A stretch of 64,000 nt of DNA from an uncultured Candidatus Melainabacteria bacterium (GTDB taxonomy: Bacteria; Cyanobacteriota; Vampirovibrionia; Gastranaerophilales; Gastranaerophilaceae): contig CAKVLL010000004.1 of the NCBI GenBank assembly GCA_934757255.1, positions 37,409 to 101,408 of the forward strand. Reading direction: 5' to 3'. The notes under the pieces are model-generated. The model saw only the letters and a list, made by a program, of their open reading frames with translations, did no database searches and had not been told where the DNA came from. Positions 45,766 through 54,377 of this stretch are shown piece by piece (within the stretch, counting starts at the first letter, position 1; every line of letters starts with the position of its first letter). Made by a program: the position numbers and the translations under genes.

Positions 45766-45990
45766 ATGTTAGATTTAAAAACTGGTGAAAAAATAGAAAC
45801 TCTTTACAAAATGCTCCAAATAAAGGGTGGTAAAAGAATTGAAAAGTTCAAAAGCACAGACATTAATCGCATCTTAAAATTTCACAAATGGTACGTTGCA
45901 AAATTTAATGAAGGATTGCTACTTGAAATTATTCCCCAGAAAAAAATCTACAATTGGAAAGAAAAGACAGTTAATTATACATTTGAATAA
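45766..45990 (+). CDS. 74-residue protein upstream of the Y-family polymerase
   Basis: 74 residues, basic, with no recognised motif (MLDLKTGEKIETLYKMLQIKGG, INRILKFHKWYVAKFNEG). Its stop TAA is immediately followed by the polymerase ATG, so translation is likely coupled, which is the main reason to call it real. It is too short and unlike UmuD (no Ser/Lys protease residues). No good Shine-Dalgarno at the ATG. Confidence 0.5.
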   Translation: MLDLKTGEKIETLYKMLQIKGGKRIEKFKSTDINRILKFHKWYVAKFNEGLLLEIIPQKKIYNWKEKTVNYTFE

Positions 45991-47211
45991 ATGACAAATC
46001 AAAAATATATAGCATTAATTGATTGCGACAGTTTTTTCGTATCTTGCGAAAGAAAATTGCATCCGGAGTTAAAAAATTTACCGGTTTCTGTTGTATCTGG
46101 AGAAAGAGGATGTGTTATTGCACGTTCAAAAGAAGCTAAATTGCTTGGAGTTCCAATGGGAATTCCTCTATTTCAAGCTATAGAAAAATACCCGAGCGTA
46201 ATTTATATTAGCGCAAATCATTATGCTTATACTTTAATATCAAAACAAATAATGCAAATATTAAAAGAATTCAGTCCAAATGTACAAGTTTATTCTATTG
46301 ACGAAGCATTTGTTGATTTTACAGGCTTAACAAAATTATACAAAAAAAATTATTTTAAACTAGCAAAAGAACTTCAAATAAAAATTTTACAAGAAGTTAA
46401 CATACCTGTTTCTATAGGGATTGCAAAAACAAAAACACTCGCAAAACTAGCTTCTGATAAATCAAAAAACACATACTCTCATATTTGTCTAGCCGGAAAA
46501 TCAAAGCTTCCAGAGTTACTTAAACATACTGAAATTCAAGAAGTATGGGGTATTGGCAAAAAATTAAGCTTGAAATTACGAAGCTTAGGTGTGCGTAGTG
46601 CTTTTGATTACATTCAAAAAGATGACAACTGGATAAAAACAAGATTTGGGAAAAACGGTTTAGCGATAAAATCAGAATTGCTCGGCTACATGGTATCCCC
46701 TATTTCAAATGAAATAGAATTACCAAAATCCATAAGTGATACTAAATCCTTTTTAGAATTTTCTTCTGATTTAAACTTTTTGAAAAACGAATTATCAATA
46801 CATATCCATGATGCATGCACCAGACTACGAAAAATAAACTGCAAAGCATCTTCTATTGGAGTTATACTTAAAACCAAAGATTTTAGAACTCTATATAAAA
46901 AATCGCAAATACAAATTCCACTAAACTTTGAATTTGAAATTTCAAAAATTGCATTCTTAATACTTGAAGAATTGTATACAGAAAATACTTTATATAGAAG
47001 TATCGGTATAATATTAGAAGATTTTAACCTTTGTTCAGAAGAACAACTTTTATTATTTAACAACGATGAAAAACGTGAGCAAAAAGAAAAATTAGGAAAA
47101 AGCTTAGATAAATTAGAAGAAAAATTCGGACGAAATATTGTTAGAACAGGGTTTATCAATAAAAATGTGCCATTCAAACAAGGCTTTCTAACTGCACCGA
47201 AAGATATATAA
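45991..47211 (+). CDS. Y-family translesion DNA polymerase, UmuC type
   Basis: 406 residues. Catalytic acids: Asp11 in ALIDCDSFFVSCE and Asp104-Glu105 in VYSIDEAFVDF. SIGIAKTKTLAKLASDKSK, the helix-hairpin-helix VWGIGKKLSLKLRSLGVRSAFD, and a little-finger domain (about 240-340) complete the family. Features in the palm (CERKLHPELKNLPVSVVSG) are closer to UmuC than to DinB. No umuD gene is adjacent, and no LexA-type box was seen. It copies damaged templates with low fidelity. Confidence 0.9.
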   Translation: MTNQKYIALIDCDSFFVSCERKLHPELKNLPVSVVSGERGCVIARSKEAKLLGVPMGIPLFQAIEKYPSVIYISANHYAYTLISKQIMQILKEFSPNVQVYSIDEAFVDFTGLTKLYKKNYFKLAKELQIKILQEVNIPVSIGIAKTKTLAKLASDKSKNTYSHICLAGKSKLPELLKHTEIQEVWGIGKKLSLKLRSLGVRSAFDYIQKDDNWIKTRFGKNGLAIKSELLGYMVSPISNEIELPKSISDTKSFLEFSSDLNFLKNELSIHIHDACTRLRKINCKASSIGVILKTKDFRTLYKKSQIQIPLNFEFEISKIAFLILEELYTENTLYRSIGIILEDFNLCSEEQLLLFNNDEKREQKEKLGKSLDKLEEKFGRNIVRTGFINKNVPFKQGFLTAPKDI

Positions 47212-47247
47212 AAAGACCGCTTTTCTTTTAGGAAAAGCGGTCTTTTT
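47210..47247. terminator. bidirectional intrinsic terminator
   Basis: Left arm AAAAAGACCGCTTTTC (47210-47225) and right arm GAAAAGCGGTCTTTTT (47232-47247) are perfect complements with a six-base loop. It serves the polymerase gene and the convergent symporter gene. Confidence 0.93.
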
Positions 47248-47255
47248 ATCCACAT

Positions 47256-48761
47256 TTAAAATTTTATAAATTTCATATTATGTCTTTCCAAATACGATTT
47301 CAAATCACGCTTAATTTCAGGACATAAAATGTATAATACAATGATGTTTGGAACGCATAATGCAATCATCATAGCATCTGTAATATCAATAACTGATTTA
47401 ACGTTCATTGCAGAACCGATAATAATGAATAAGCAATAAATCAAGTTAAATGCAAGAACACGTTTTTTACCTTCACCAAACAAGAATGTCCAAGCTTTTT
47501 GTCCGTAATAAGCCCAAGAAATTAAAGTTGATAATGCGAACATTACAGCGACTATTGAAAGAATAATCGGGAAGAACGGAATTACTGATTGGAAAGCGTT
47601 TGATGCTAATTCTATACCAGAAATTTCTTTAGCTGCGTGTGTGCAAGCACCTGAGAATACGATTGCAAAAGAAGTAAACAAGCAAAGAACGCCGGTTAAG
47701 AATGTTTCTAATAAAGCAACAAAACCTTGTGAAACAGGTTCTTTCGTCTGTGCTGTAGCGTAAACAATAGCCGCAGCTCCAGTCCCTGCTTCGTTTGATT
47801 GAACGGAACGTCTTAAACCAATGATAATTGTACCAATTACACCACCTGCAACAGCTGTCGGATGGAAAGCTTCACGTATAATCAAAGCAATTGCATGAGG
47901 AATGTTCATAAAATTTGCAAGAATAACAATTAAACCAGAAACAATATACAACAAGCACATTGTAGGAGTTAAAATTGTTGTAACTTTTGCTATACTTTTA
48001 ATTCCACCAACAATTACCATACCTATTAAAATTGCAGCAACCAAACCTATTAACCAAGTATAACCATGAAAAATACTATGTGAACCACCAGTAATAAATA
48101 CTATTTGGTGTGCAGTTTGGTTAATTTGAATCATGTTACCGCCTGTAATACCACCACCAATACAAAGTATTGCATATAACACTGATAATGGTTGACCAAG
48201 CCAACGCATTTTTTTTCTTGTAAGACCGTGCGCAATATAGTGCATAGGTCCACCAGATACTGAACCGTCAAGGTTAAATCTTCTATATTTAACAGCCAAT
48301 GTTGCTTCTACGAATTTAATTGACATACCCAAAAGTGCGCCGGCAAAAATCCAAAACGCTGCACCTGGACCACCAATTGAAATTGAAATTGCAACACCCG
48401 CGATACTACCGATACCAATTGTACCTGATAAAGCGGTTGCTAATGCTTGGAAAGATGAAACTTCACCACATCCGTCATTATGTTTTTCGGCAGGTTTTGC
48501 GACAACGTCAATCGCATGTTTAAACCCCCAAACTGAAATACCTTTAAAATAAAACGTGAAAAAGAAACCTGCAATCAACACCCAAAAAATAATTAACGGA
48601 ACTTCACATCCGCAAATATTAATTGGGAAGAAAATTAATTTTGCAACTGCGTCTGAAACAGGCGCGACATGCTTATCCATAAATTCATCTACACTCATTG
48701 CTTGCGCAGACTGTAGAGTCATAAGCATTGTCATAAAAAACATCATCAAAAATCTCTTCAT
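47256..48761 (-). CDS. sodium:alanine/glycine symporter (AGCS family)
   Basis: 501 residues, normal length, about eleven membrane helices. A cleavable or first-helix N-terminus (MKRFLMMFFMTMLMTLQSAQA) is followed by the family signature GSIAGVAISISIGGPGAAFWIFAGALLGMSIKFVEATLAVKYR, then SGGPMHYI and NEAGTGAAAIVYATAQTKEPVSQGFVALLETFLTG. It takes up alanine or glycine with sodium at the inner membrane. The leader has no glycine riboswitch that I can see; a weak promoter (TTAAAG, 17 bp, TACAAT) may lie upstream. Confidence 0.93.
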   Translation of the reverse strand: MKRFLMMFFMTMLMTLQSAQAMSVDEFMDKHVAPVSDAVAKLIFFPINICGCEVPLIIFWVLIAGFFFTFYFKGISVWGFKHAIDVVAKPAEKHNDGCGEVSSFQALATALSGTIGIGSIAGVAISISIGGPGAAFWIFAGALLGMSIKFVEATLAVKYRRFNLDGSVSGGPMHYIAHGLTRKKMRWLGQPLSVLYAILCIGGGITGGNMIQINQTAHQIVFITGGSHSIFHGYTWLIGLVAAILIGMVIVGGIKSIAKVTTILTPTMCLLYIVSGLIVILANFMNIPHAIALIIREAFHPTAVAGGVIGTIIIGLRRSVQSNEAGTGAAAIVYATAQTKEPVSQGFVALLETFLTGVLCLFTSFAIVFSGACTHAAKEISGIELASNAFQSVIPFFPIILSIVAVMFALSTLISWAYYGQKAWTFLFGEGKKRVLAFNLIYCLFIIIGSAMNVKSVIDITDAMMIALCVPNIIVLYILCPEIKRDLKSYLERHNMKFIKF

Positions 48762-48903
48762 AATCTCTTTTCCCTTAATTCTCGGCTATTTAACCACTTT
48801 CTAATAATTGTATCAAAAACATGTCAAATCTTTAAAAAATCTTTACAAATAGGATAAAATGTAACAAAAACAAGAAAATATCCACTAATTATAACTTTTC
48901 AAC

Positions 48904-48941
48904 AAAAGGCACCTCTTCTATAAAAGAAGAGGTGCCTTTTT
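48904..48941. terminator. bidirectional intrinsic terminator
   Basis: AAAAGGCACCTCTTCT (48904-48919) and AGAAGAGGTGCCTTTT (48925-48940) are perfect complements, followed by T runs on both strands. It ends the serpin-like gene's transcript. Confidence 0.9.
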
Positions 48942-48951
48942 ATAAAATTAA

Positions 48952-49959
48952 TTATCTAAAATTTGAAATATCATGAACTCTTAATGCAAAATACGGTCTA
49001 TTCTTTCCTTTTTCCTTAAGGAACAATACAAACGTATCGTCGAAATTAAAGATTCTAGGTTCTTTTTCCGGCTCTAATGACATTTTCATTATTGTCATTG
49101 CAGCTTCACTTTTTAATTTCACGCCCGTATTATCCATCTCAAATTTAATAGTTTCCATCGCTTGATCAATCATTAAATTTGTGCCTTTAACCCTTTTACC
49201 GCAAACTTCATCAAAAGATTTTTCTTCAAAGAATTTTAAATTAGGAACTTTTAATTGATCAACCTTCGCAAACTCTGTTTCACCCTCATAAGCAGTTTGC
49301 TTTTTCATCATATCAGAATAGATATAGTTGAAAGTTTTTGTCGTCGGAGTTTTGTATAAAAATACTTCGTCTTTTCCAACTGTATCAAGTTTAACAGCAA
49401 AATCAGAAGGGCTATTATAAAATAATACAGAAACAGCTTTGTCTAAAGATTCATCAGATTGATTGTTTATACCAAAAAATTCAGCTTTGGTTCCTCTAAA
49501 ATCAGAAGTTCCAAGTTTGTCAAAAATAGCTGCAAACTGAAAATCTTTCTTTAGCATTGCGTAAACAATAAATCTATCTTTAGATGGTGTTAAATCTAAT
49601 TTATCCAATAAATCACTTGTTTCATGGAATTTTCTTTTTATCGATTTTGTAATAGTTTTTTTAGTATTTTTATTTATTTTTCCAACATAACGATAATAAC
49701 AATCATCACTCAATTCATTAATTGTAAAATCTTGTTTATTAAGTTCTTTCACTATATCAGGAGTTCCGTCCGGAAACTTTATTACTGTATGAGCAATTTT
49801 GTCCATAAAATCATTCCATACAATTTGAAATGTACCTACCCAAACTCTATCCTGAACATTTGTCTTACTCTGCATCGTTGGTAAAACATCAATATTTGCA
49901 GCACTGGCATGCCCAAATATCAAAAGTGATGTCAATAAAGATAAAAATAGTTTTTTCAT
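48952..49959 (-). CDS. secreted serpin-like protein
   Basis: 335 residues. Signal peptide MKKLFLSLLTSLLIFGHASA. The C-terminal 120 residues read like a serpin: LKVPNLKF at the s6A/s3-like strand, then MIDQAMETIKFEMDNTGVKLKSEAAMTIMK, equivalent to the IHKAxIEVNEEGTEAAAATA hinge, and PRIFNFDDTFVLFLKE...NRPYFALRVHDIS, equivalent to the PFLFxI...ILFxGrV end. The Glu of the hinge GTEA is Lys/Leu here and the reactive-centre loop is short, so inhibitory activity is uncertain. It is periplasmic or exported. It follows murT by 16 bp. The assignment is by motif reading only. Confidence 0.55.
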   Translation of the reverse strand: MKKLFLSLLTSLLIFGHASAANIDVLPTMQSKTNVQDRVWVGTFQIVWNDFMDKIAHTVIKFPDGTPDIVKELNKQDFTINELSDDCYYRYVGKINKNTKKTITKSIKRKFHETSDLLDKLDLTPSKDRFIVYAMLKKDFQFAAIFDKLGTSDFRGTKAEFFGINNQSDESLDKAVSVLFYNSPSDFAVKLDTVGKDEVFLYKTPTTKTFNYIYSDMMKKQTAYEGETEFAKVDQLKVPNLKFFEEKSFDEVCGKRVKGTNLMIDQAMETIKFEMDNTGVKLKSEAAMTIMKMSLEPEKEPRIFNFDDTFVLFLKEKGKNRPYFALRVHDISNFR

Positions 49960-49975
49960 CGAATCTCCTTTTTTT

Positions 49976-51286
49976 TTAGTTTTTCTTTAAATTTTTCATC
50001 TTGTTAATCTGCAATAAAGCTGTATATGTTGGTAAAATCGTAATATTACGTTCTGCATTTTTACCCACATATTCAACTGCTTCTTGTATTTTTTCAATAA
50101 TCTTTATTTTTTCTATTCCGGCATATTTTAATCTCAATGCCATATCATTTGCACGTATACCTGACACGACAATCTCATGTTTTACATTCTTTAAGAATTC
50201 AAATTCTGCATCCCAAAGCCAAGAAACATCTCGTCCATCAGCATAATTATCATTTATTACAATCAAAATATTTGACTCTTTATCAACAGTTTTTAAAACT
50301 TCATTAGCACCAATCGGATTTTTAATAAGCTGAATAAGCGTGTGTTTACCATTTAAATACTTAACTTCACTTCTTCCAAATGCCACCTTAAATGTTGGCA
50401 AAGTATCAATTATATTTTCAATTCCAAGTTCTTTACATAAAGCGATTGCCCCAAGTGCATTATAAGCATTAAATAAGCCAACAAGCGGAACTTCAAAATT
50501 TTCGTCATTAACCTTTATTACTGAATATTCTTTATATAAAGAAATTTCAGCTTTATATTTAGGCTCAGGTCGTTTGTAACCGCAAGTGCAGAAATAATGT
50601 CCTTGTTGTGCGTAAAACTTTTTAGAATACATTAAAGGTTTACCACAAGGGCAGTTGAAAGCTTCTTCTGTTAATGTATTAGCCTTCAAGCTTTCATCAG
50701 CGTAATAAACATTTTCTACACCATAAAAGATTTTATTTTCGCCTTTTAAACTTGCAACGAGTGGATCATCTGCATTTAAGACAAGTTTTAAGTTTGGCTT
50801 TTTATCAATACCATTCTGAATAAGACGTTTTGTAGTTTCCAATTCTCCATAACGGTCAAGTTGGTCACGAAATAAATTTGTTACAACAAGATAATCCGCG
50901 TCAAATTGGTTATAGATTTTTGACAAATATGCTTCGTCGGATTCTATCACTGAAAAATTTGTTTTCTTGAATGGATTAAGTGACACTGACAGCGCATTCA
51001 CAACACCTGTAAGCATGTTTGCACCCATTGCATTATTTACAACACTTTTTCCGGAACCTTCTATTAAGTGTGAAATTAATCCGGCAGTTGTCGTTTTGCC
51101 GTTTGTTCCTGTTACATTTATTTTTTTATCTATATATTTGTTACATTCATTAAGAAATTTCGGGTCAAGTTTTAACACAAATTTGCCAATAATCGAAGTT
51201 CCAGCAGAAAGTCCTGTTATATGTAGAACAAAATATGCAATGCGCGCAAATAAAAGTGATAAATAGAACAAGAAATAATCCTCCAA
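49976..51286 (-). CDS. murT: Mur ligase MurT (lipid II isoglutaminyl synthase subunit)
   Basis: 436 residues. An N-terminal hydrophobic stretch leads into the Mur ATP site NVTGTNGKTTTAGLISHL (58-75). A four-Cys zinc ribbon (CPCGKPLMYSKKFYAQQGHYFCTCGYK) interrupts the central domain, the distinguishing mark of MurT, and the DUF1727 C-terminal domain ends with SWLWDAEFEFL. With the glutaminase GatD it converts the D-Glu of lipid II stem peptide to D-iso-Gln. gatD is normally adjacent but is not here; the serpin-like gene occupies the downstream position. Confidence 0.88.
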   Translation of the reverse strand: MEDYFLFYLSLLFARIAYFVLHITGLSAGTSIIGKFVLKLDPKFLNECNKYIDKKINVTGTNGKTTTAGLISHLIEGSGKSVVNNAMGANMLTGVVNALSVSLNPFKKTNFSVIESDEAYLSKIYNQFDADYLVVTNLFRDQLDRYGELETTKRLIQNGIDKKPNLKLVLNADDPLVASLKGENKIFYGVENVYYADESLKANTLTEEAFNCPCGKPLMYSKKFYAQQGHYFCTCGYKRPEPKYKAEISLYKEYSVIKVNDENFEVPLVGLFNAYNALGAIALCKELGIENIIDTLPTFKVAFGRSEVKYLNGKHTLIQLIKNPIGANEVLKTVDKESNILIVINDNYADGRDVSWLWDAEFEFLKNVKHEIVVSGIRANDMALRLKYAGIEKIKIIEKIQEAVEYVGKNAERNITILPTYTALLQINKMKNLKKN

Positions 51287-51351
51287 GTGTATTTTAAATT
51301 ACGTTATTATAAAATATAATCATATAATAATACAAATACGATAGGATAAGT

Positions 51352-51723
51352 ATGATTTTTATATTTTTTATAGCAATAGTTTTTATAGCAGAACTTATTA
51401 TTGCATTTGCACTAATTCTCAACTTAATTAAAATTGATAGTTTTATAAATAGAACAAATGATATTATCATTGAAACCAAGCCAAAAATTCAAGAAATTAT
51501 GGTTTTAGTGCATGGAATTTCAGGACAAGTAAGAGAACTTACTCCGATGTGGGTTGAAAAATTTAGGAAAATTAGAAATAATTTCGTAAGAAAACAACTC
51601 GAAAGTCTAATGTCCTCAATTTTATTTTGGGGTATAAATATTAAGTTAATGAAACGTTTAAGAAAAACAAAATTCGTAAAATTTGCTTGGAAGGGTTTAA
51701 CCCTTCTTCAAAATATGTTATAA
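51352..51723 (+). CDS. DUF948-like membrane protein
   Basis: 123 residues. One N-terminal membrane helix (about 2-24) is followed by a helical segment with INRTNDIIIETKPKIQEIMVLVHGISGQVRELTP, a pattern resembling DUF948. The basic C-terminus has a second hydrophobic patch. It is followed after 33 bp by a YtxH gene, the same order as the second pair at 52241-52942. Function is unknown; probably a membrane stress or envelope protein. Confidence 0.6.
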   Translation: MIFIFFIAIVFIAELIIAFALILNLIKIDSFINRTNDIIIETKPKIQEIMVLVHGISGQVRELTPMWVEKFRKIRNNFVRKQLESLMSSILFWGINIKLMKRLRKTKFVKFAWKGLTLLQNML

Positions 51724-51756
51724 TAAGCGCATAGATTATAAGAAAGAGGTAATAAA

Positions 51757-52068
51757 ATGAGCAAAGATAAATCATCATTTGGATTTGGAATGGGTTTAAT
51801 CGCAGGTGTAATTGGCGGTATAGTTGCCGGAGTTCTTTACGCACCACGTCCGGGTTCTGAAATGAGAGAAAAAGTAAAAGAAACAGTTTGCGATTTGGCT
51901 GAAAAACATTCACCGGCAGTTAATGAAGCTAAAAAACAAGCAATGGAATCAATTGATTTATTGAAATACAAATTAGAAAAACAGTACAAAAAATTTGGTA
52001 ACATGCTTAAATCAAAGAAAATGAGAAAAGCAAAAGAACTTGAAGATTTGTCTGAATATGATATTTAA
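51757..52068 (+). CDS. YtxH-domain protein, copy 1
   Basis: 103 residues. A Gly-rich helix (FGFGMGLIAGVIGGIVAGVLYAPRPGSEMREKVKE) gives the YtxH signature GxxxGxxxAxLxAPxxGxExR, followed by an amphipathic, Lys-rich helix. YtxH proteins are associated with general stress in Bacillus; mechanism is unknown. GAAAGAGG precedes the ATG. Confidence 0.82.
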   Translation: MSKDKSSFGFGMGLIAGVIGGIVAGVLYAPRPGSEMREKVKETVCDLAEKHSPAVNEAKKQAMESIDLLKYKLEKQYKKFGNMLKSKKMRKAKELEDLSEYDI

Positions 52069-52077
52069 CATCACTTT

Positions 52078-52208
52078 AAGGGAATAAGGTAATAGGGTAA
52101 TAAGAGATTTTAGAAATATTCTTAATAAAATGCGTCAATTATACGTAATATACAAATAAAAAATTTAAAACCACCTATTCCCTTATGACCTTATTCCCCT
52201 ATTCCCTT
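52078..52208. repeat. dispersed inverted repeat, copy B
   Basis: Left arm AAGGGAATAAGGTAATAGGG... (52078-52106) is matched by the reverse complement of 52175-52208 (about 24 of 29 positions), with a 68-nt centre. The arm tip is the same as in copy A (34580). It lies between two YtxH/DUF948 genes. Confidence 0.7.
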
Positions 52209-52240
52209 CAAAAAATGACTTCAGAGGAGAAGGAACTTAC

Positions 52241-52609
52241 ATGGAAACAACACATTTATATCAAAGTTTAACATTCTTGGCATACGCAACAGGTGTTATT
52301 GTAATTCTTGTTGGCGGTATGCTTATAAAGGTTTTGTTTGATTTATCAAAACTTACAAAAAATGTTGATGAAACGGCAACTGTCATTAAGACTGAACTGA
52401 TTCCAACATTACAAAATATCAACAAATCAGTTGAAATTGTAAGTGGAATAATTATTAAAGCAGATGAAAGCGTTAATAAAATTAAAGATGCTATCAAAAA
52501 TTCACCACTTAACCTTTTGAGTAAACTTACAAGTATCACAGGAACTGTATCAAAAGGCTTCTTTGGCGGTCTTTGCTCTGCTTTTAAAATATTTAGTAAA
52601 AAGAAATAA
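52241..52609 (+). CDS. DUF948-domain membrane protein
   Basis: 122 residues. A membrane helix (about 12-33) is followed by VDETATVIKTELIPTLQNINKSVEIVSGIIIKADESVNKIKDAI, the DUF948 coiled segment. It is a single-pass membrane protein. GGAGAAGG lies upstream of the ATG. YtxH copy 2 follows, as in the upstream pair. Confidence 0.75.
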   Translation: METTHLYQSLTFLAYATGVIVILVGGMLIKVLFDLSKLTKNVDETATVIKTELIPTLQNINKSVEIVSGIIIKADESVNKIKDAIKNSPLNLLSKLTSITGTVSKGFFGGLCSAFKIFSKKK

Positions 52610-52672
52610 ATCGACATGGCAATATAAAAAATTATAAGACCAATTAAACTACAATAGAAGGAGAAAATAATT

Positions 52673-52942
52673 ATGTCAGTACAAAAATTTTTAGCAGGTT
52701 TTGCTGTTGGCGCAGCTATTGGTGCTGTAGCAGGTATTTTATTAGCTCCAAAATCAGGTGCTGAAACAAGAGAAATGCTTGGCGACATGGCTTCTGATAT
52801 GGCTAAAAAAACAGACGAGACTGTAAAAGACATCCAAAGAAAAGCGGATAACTTAATTACAGACGCTCAAGAAAAAAGCGAAGAAATCATGAATAAGCTT
52901 CAAGACCTTTTGAACAAACAAAAAGACGAATTAGAAGCCTAG
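52673..52942 (+). CDS. YtxH-domain protein, copy 2
   Basis: 89 residues. The YtxH start VQKFLAGFAVGAAIGAVAGILLAPKSGAETREMLGD is clearer than in copy 1; a charged coiled coil follows (about 45-85). It has its own AGAAGGAG Shine-Dalgarno and ends before a strong terminator, so it is the last gene of this four-gene set. Confidence 0.85.
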   Translation: MSVQKFLAGFAVGAAIGAVAGILLAPKSGAETREMLGDMASDMAKKTDETVKDIQRKADNLITDAQEKSEEIMNKLQDLLNKQKDELEA

Positions 52943-52960
52943 TCAGTTGACTTGTAATTT

Positions 52961-53006
52961 AGATTAAACAAAAGACGCACTATTTGGTGCGTCTTTTATT
53001 TAATCT
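52961..53006. terminator. bidirectional intrinsic terminator
   Basis: AAAAGACGCAC (52970-52980) pairs with GTGCGTCTTTT (52987-52997), and outer AGATTAAA/TTTAATCT (52961-52968 and 52999-53006) extends the stem. It separates the YtxH gene and convergent uppS. Confidence 0.9.
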
Positions 53007-53011
53007 AAAAA

Positions 53012-53719
53012 TTATGCGCCAAATCTGCGGTTTCTACGTTTATACTCAATCACACAATCAGCAAGAGTTTGTTTGTCAAATTCAGGCCAAAATTTTTGAA
53101 GTACAATAAATTCTGAATAAGCAATTTGCCACAATAGATAATTTGAAACTCTCATTTCTCCACCGGTTCTAATTAACAAATCCGGATCCGGAATATTTGC
53201 AGTATACAAATGTTTAGAAATTGTTTCTTCCGTTATATCCTCTGTTTCGCCTAATGCAACTATTTCACGCACAGCATGTACTATTTCATCACGAGAGCCA
53301 TAATTAAAAGCAATCTGCAAATTAACGCCGGTATTATTTTTTGTTGTTTCAACAGAATGATTTAAAATTTCTTGCAATTTAGCACTTAATTTTGTTGTAT
53401 CTCCAATAAAAGAAATCACAACATTGTTTTCATGCATTTCTTTTAATTCGTTTTTCAATGTCTGTCCCAATAAATCCATCAAGAAATTAACTTCTTCCGG
53501 TTTACGATTCCAATTTTCTGTAGAAAACGCATAGACAGTAAGATACTTTATTCCAAAATCATCACACGCTCTCATTGCGGCTTTTAGTGCATCAACCCCT
53601 TTTTTGTGTCCAAAGGCTGATGGCAAATTTCTTTCTTTCGCCCAGCGTCTATTGCCATCCATAATTATAGCTACGTGTTTTAAATCACATTCTTCAACAA
53701 TCTTTTTTATATCTTCCAT
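53012..53719 (-). CDS. uppS: undecaprenyl diphosphate synthase
   Basis: 235 residues. HVAIIMDGNRRWAKERNLPSAFGHKKGVDALK holds the catalytic Asp and substrate Arg residues; YAFSTENWNRKPEEV, NYGSRDEI and LLIRTGGEMRVSNYLLWQIAYSEF complete the cis-prenyltransferase set. It makes the C55 carrier lipid precursor for peptidoglycan and other glycans. GGAAATAG precedes the ATG. It is the last gene of the run that starts at 58198. Confidence 0.96.
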   Translation of the reverse strand: MEDIKKIVEECDLKHVAIIMDGNRRWAKERNLPSAFGHKKGVDALKAAMRACDDFGIKYLTVYAFSTENWNRKPEEVNFLMDLLGQTLKNELKEMHENNVVISFIGDTTKLSAKLQEILNHSVETTKNNTGVNLQIAFNYGSRDEIVHAVREIVALGETEDITEETISKHLYTANIPDPDLLIRTGGEMRVSNYLLWQIAYSEFIVLQKFWPEFDKQTLADCVIEYKRRNRRFGA

Positions 53720-53760
53720 TTCTATTTCCTAATTTTTTTGGTTTTTCAAGCCAACCTACA

Positions 53761-54366
53761 TTATTTATCTTCCAACATCTCAAAAATCTCAAATATCGGC
53801 TTTCTGAGTTCTTTTACATCAATCTCTTCATCCAATTCCAAAGTTATTGTAGGAATCTTTTTTTCTATTCCCGCCCAAGTCCCAAAACTTCCAGGAGTCG
53901 GATATCCAATAGAAGCTTCCACCGGATAACCTATAATTTTAGAAATCTCTTCTGCAATATTTGAAGCATCTCCATCATAATTTACAACTTTGTATGGTGC
54001 ATGCAAAGTTAATATAATTTCCGGCTTGTATTTTTCTATAACCTCAATTAAAAATTTTGTTTCAAACTCGCTCGCCGGAGAATCGCCACCAAAAAACTCG
54101 TTTTTTTCTGTTAACATCCAATTTTTTGTTGGGAAATTTCTATTTATGTCAACTCCATTTGAATTGACTCTAGTTTTAGCAGCAACTCCATCTGGATTAA
54201 CACATGGAATGAACGTCAGTTTTGTATCAGGTCTATATTTTAAATACTCACTAATTAGGTACTCACCTTGAGGTTCGTCACCATGCATACAACCCAAAAC
54301 CAGTACAGAATTGTGCTCTTTATTCATAAAAAGATTTATAGAATTACCTTGTTTTGTCTTTACCAT
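53761..54366 (-). CDS. M14-family zinc carboxypeptidase/amidase (MpaA-like)
   Basis: 201 residues, compact. Zinc and catalytic residues: His and Glu in CMHGDEPQGEYLI, His in TLHAPYK, Glu in TITLELDEE, with NPDG, NSNGVDINRNFPT and YPTPGSFGTW as further family marks. It resembles murein peptide amidase MpaA, which trims recycled muropeptides in the cytoplasm; there is no signal peptide. It lies between a M16-like gene and uppS, in an envelope-related run. Confidence 0.82.
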   Translation of the reverse strand: MVKTKQGNSINLFMNKEHNSVLVLGCMHGDEPQGEYLISEYLKYRPDTKLTFIPCVNPDGVAAKTRVNSNGVDINRNFPTKNWMLTEKNEFFGGDSPASEFETKFLIEVIEKYKPEIILTLHAPYKVVNYDGDASNIAEEISKIIGYPVEASIGYPTPGSFGTWAGIEKKIPTITLELDEEIDVKELRKPIFEIFEMLEDK

Positions 54367-54377
54367 TTTTTTAATCC

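Noticed and set aside
51294..51479. 61-codon frame on the minus strand next to murT
   Set aside because: It is an Ile/Ser-rich antisense shadow overlapping the DUF948-like gene start.
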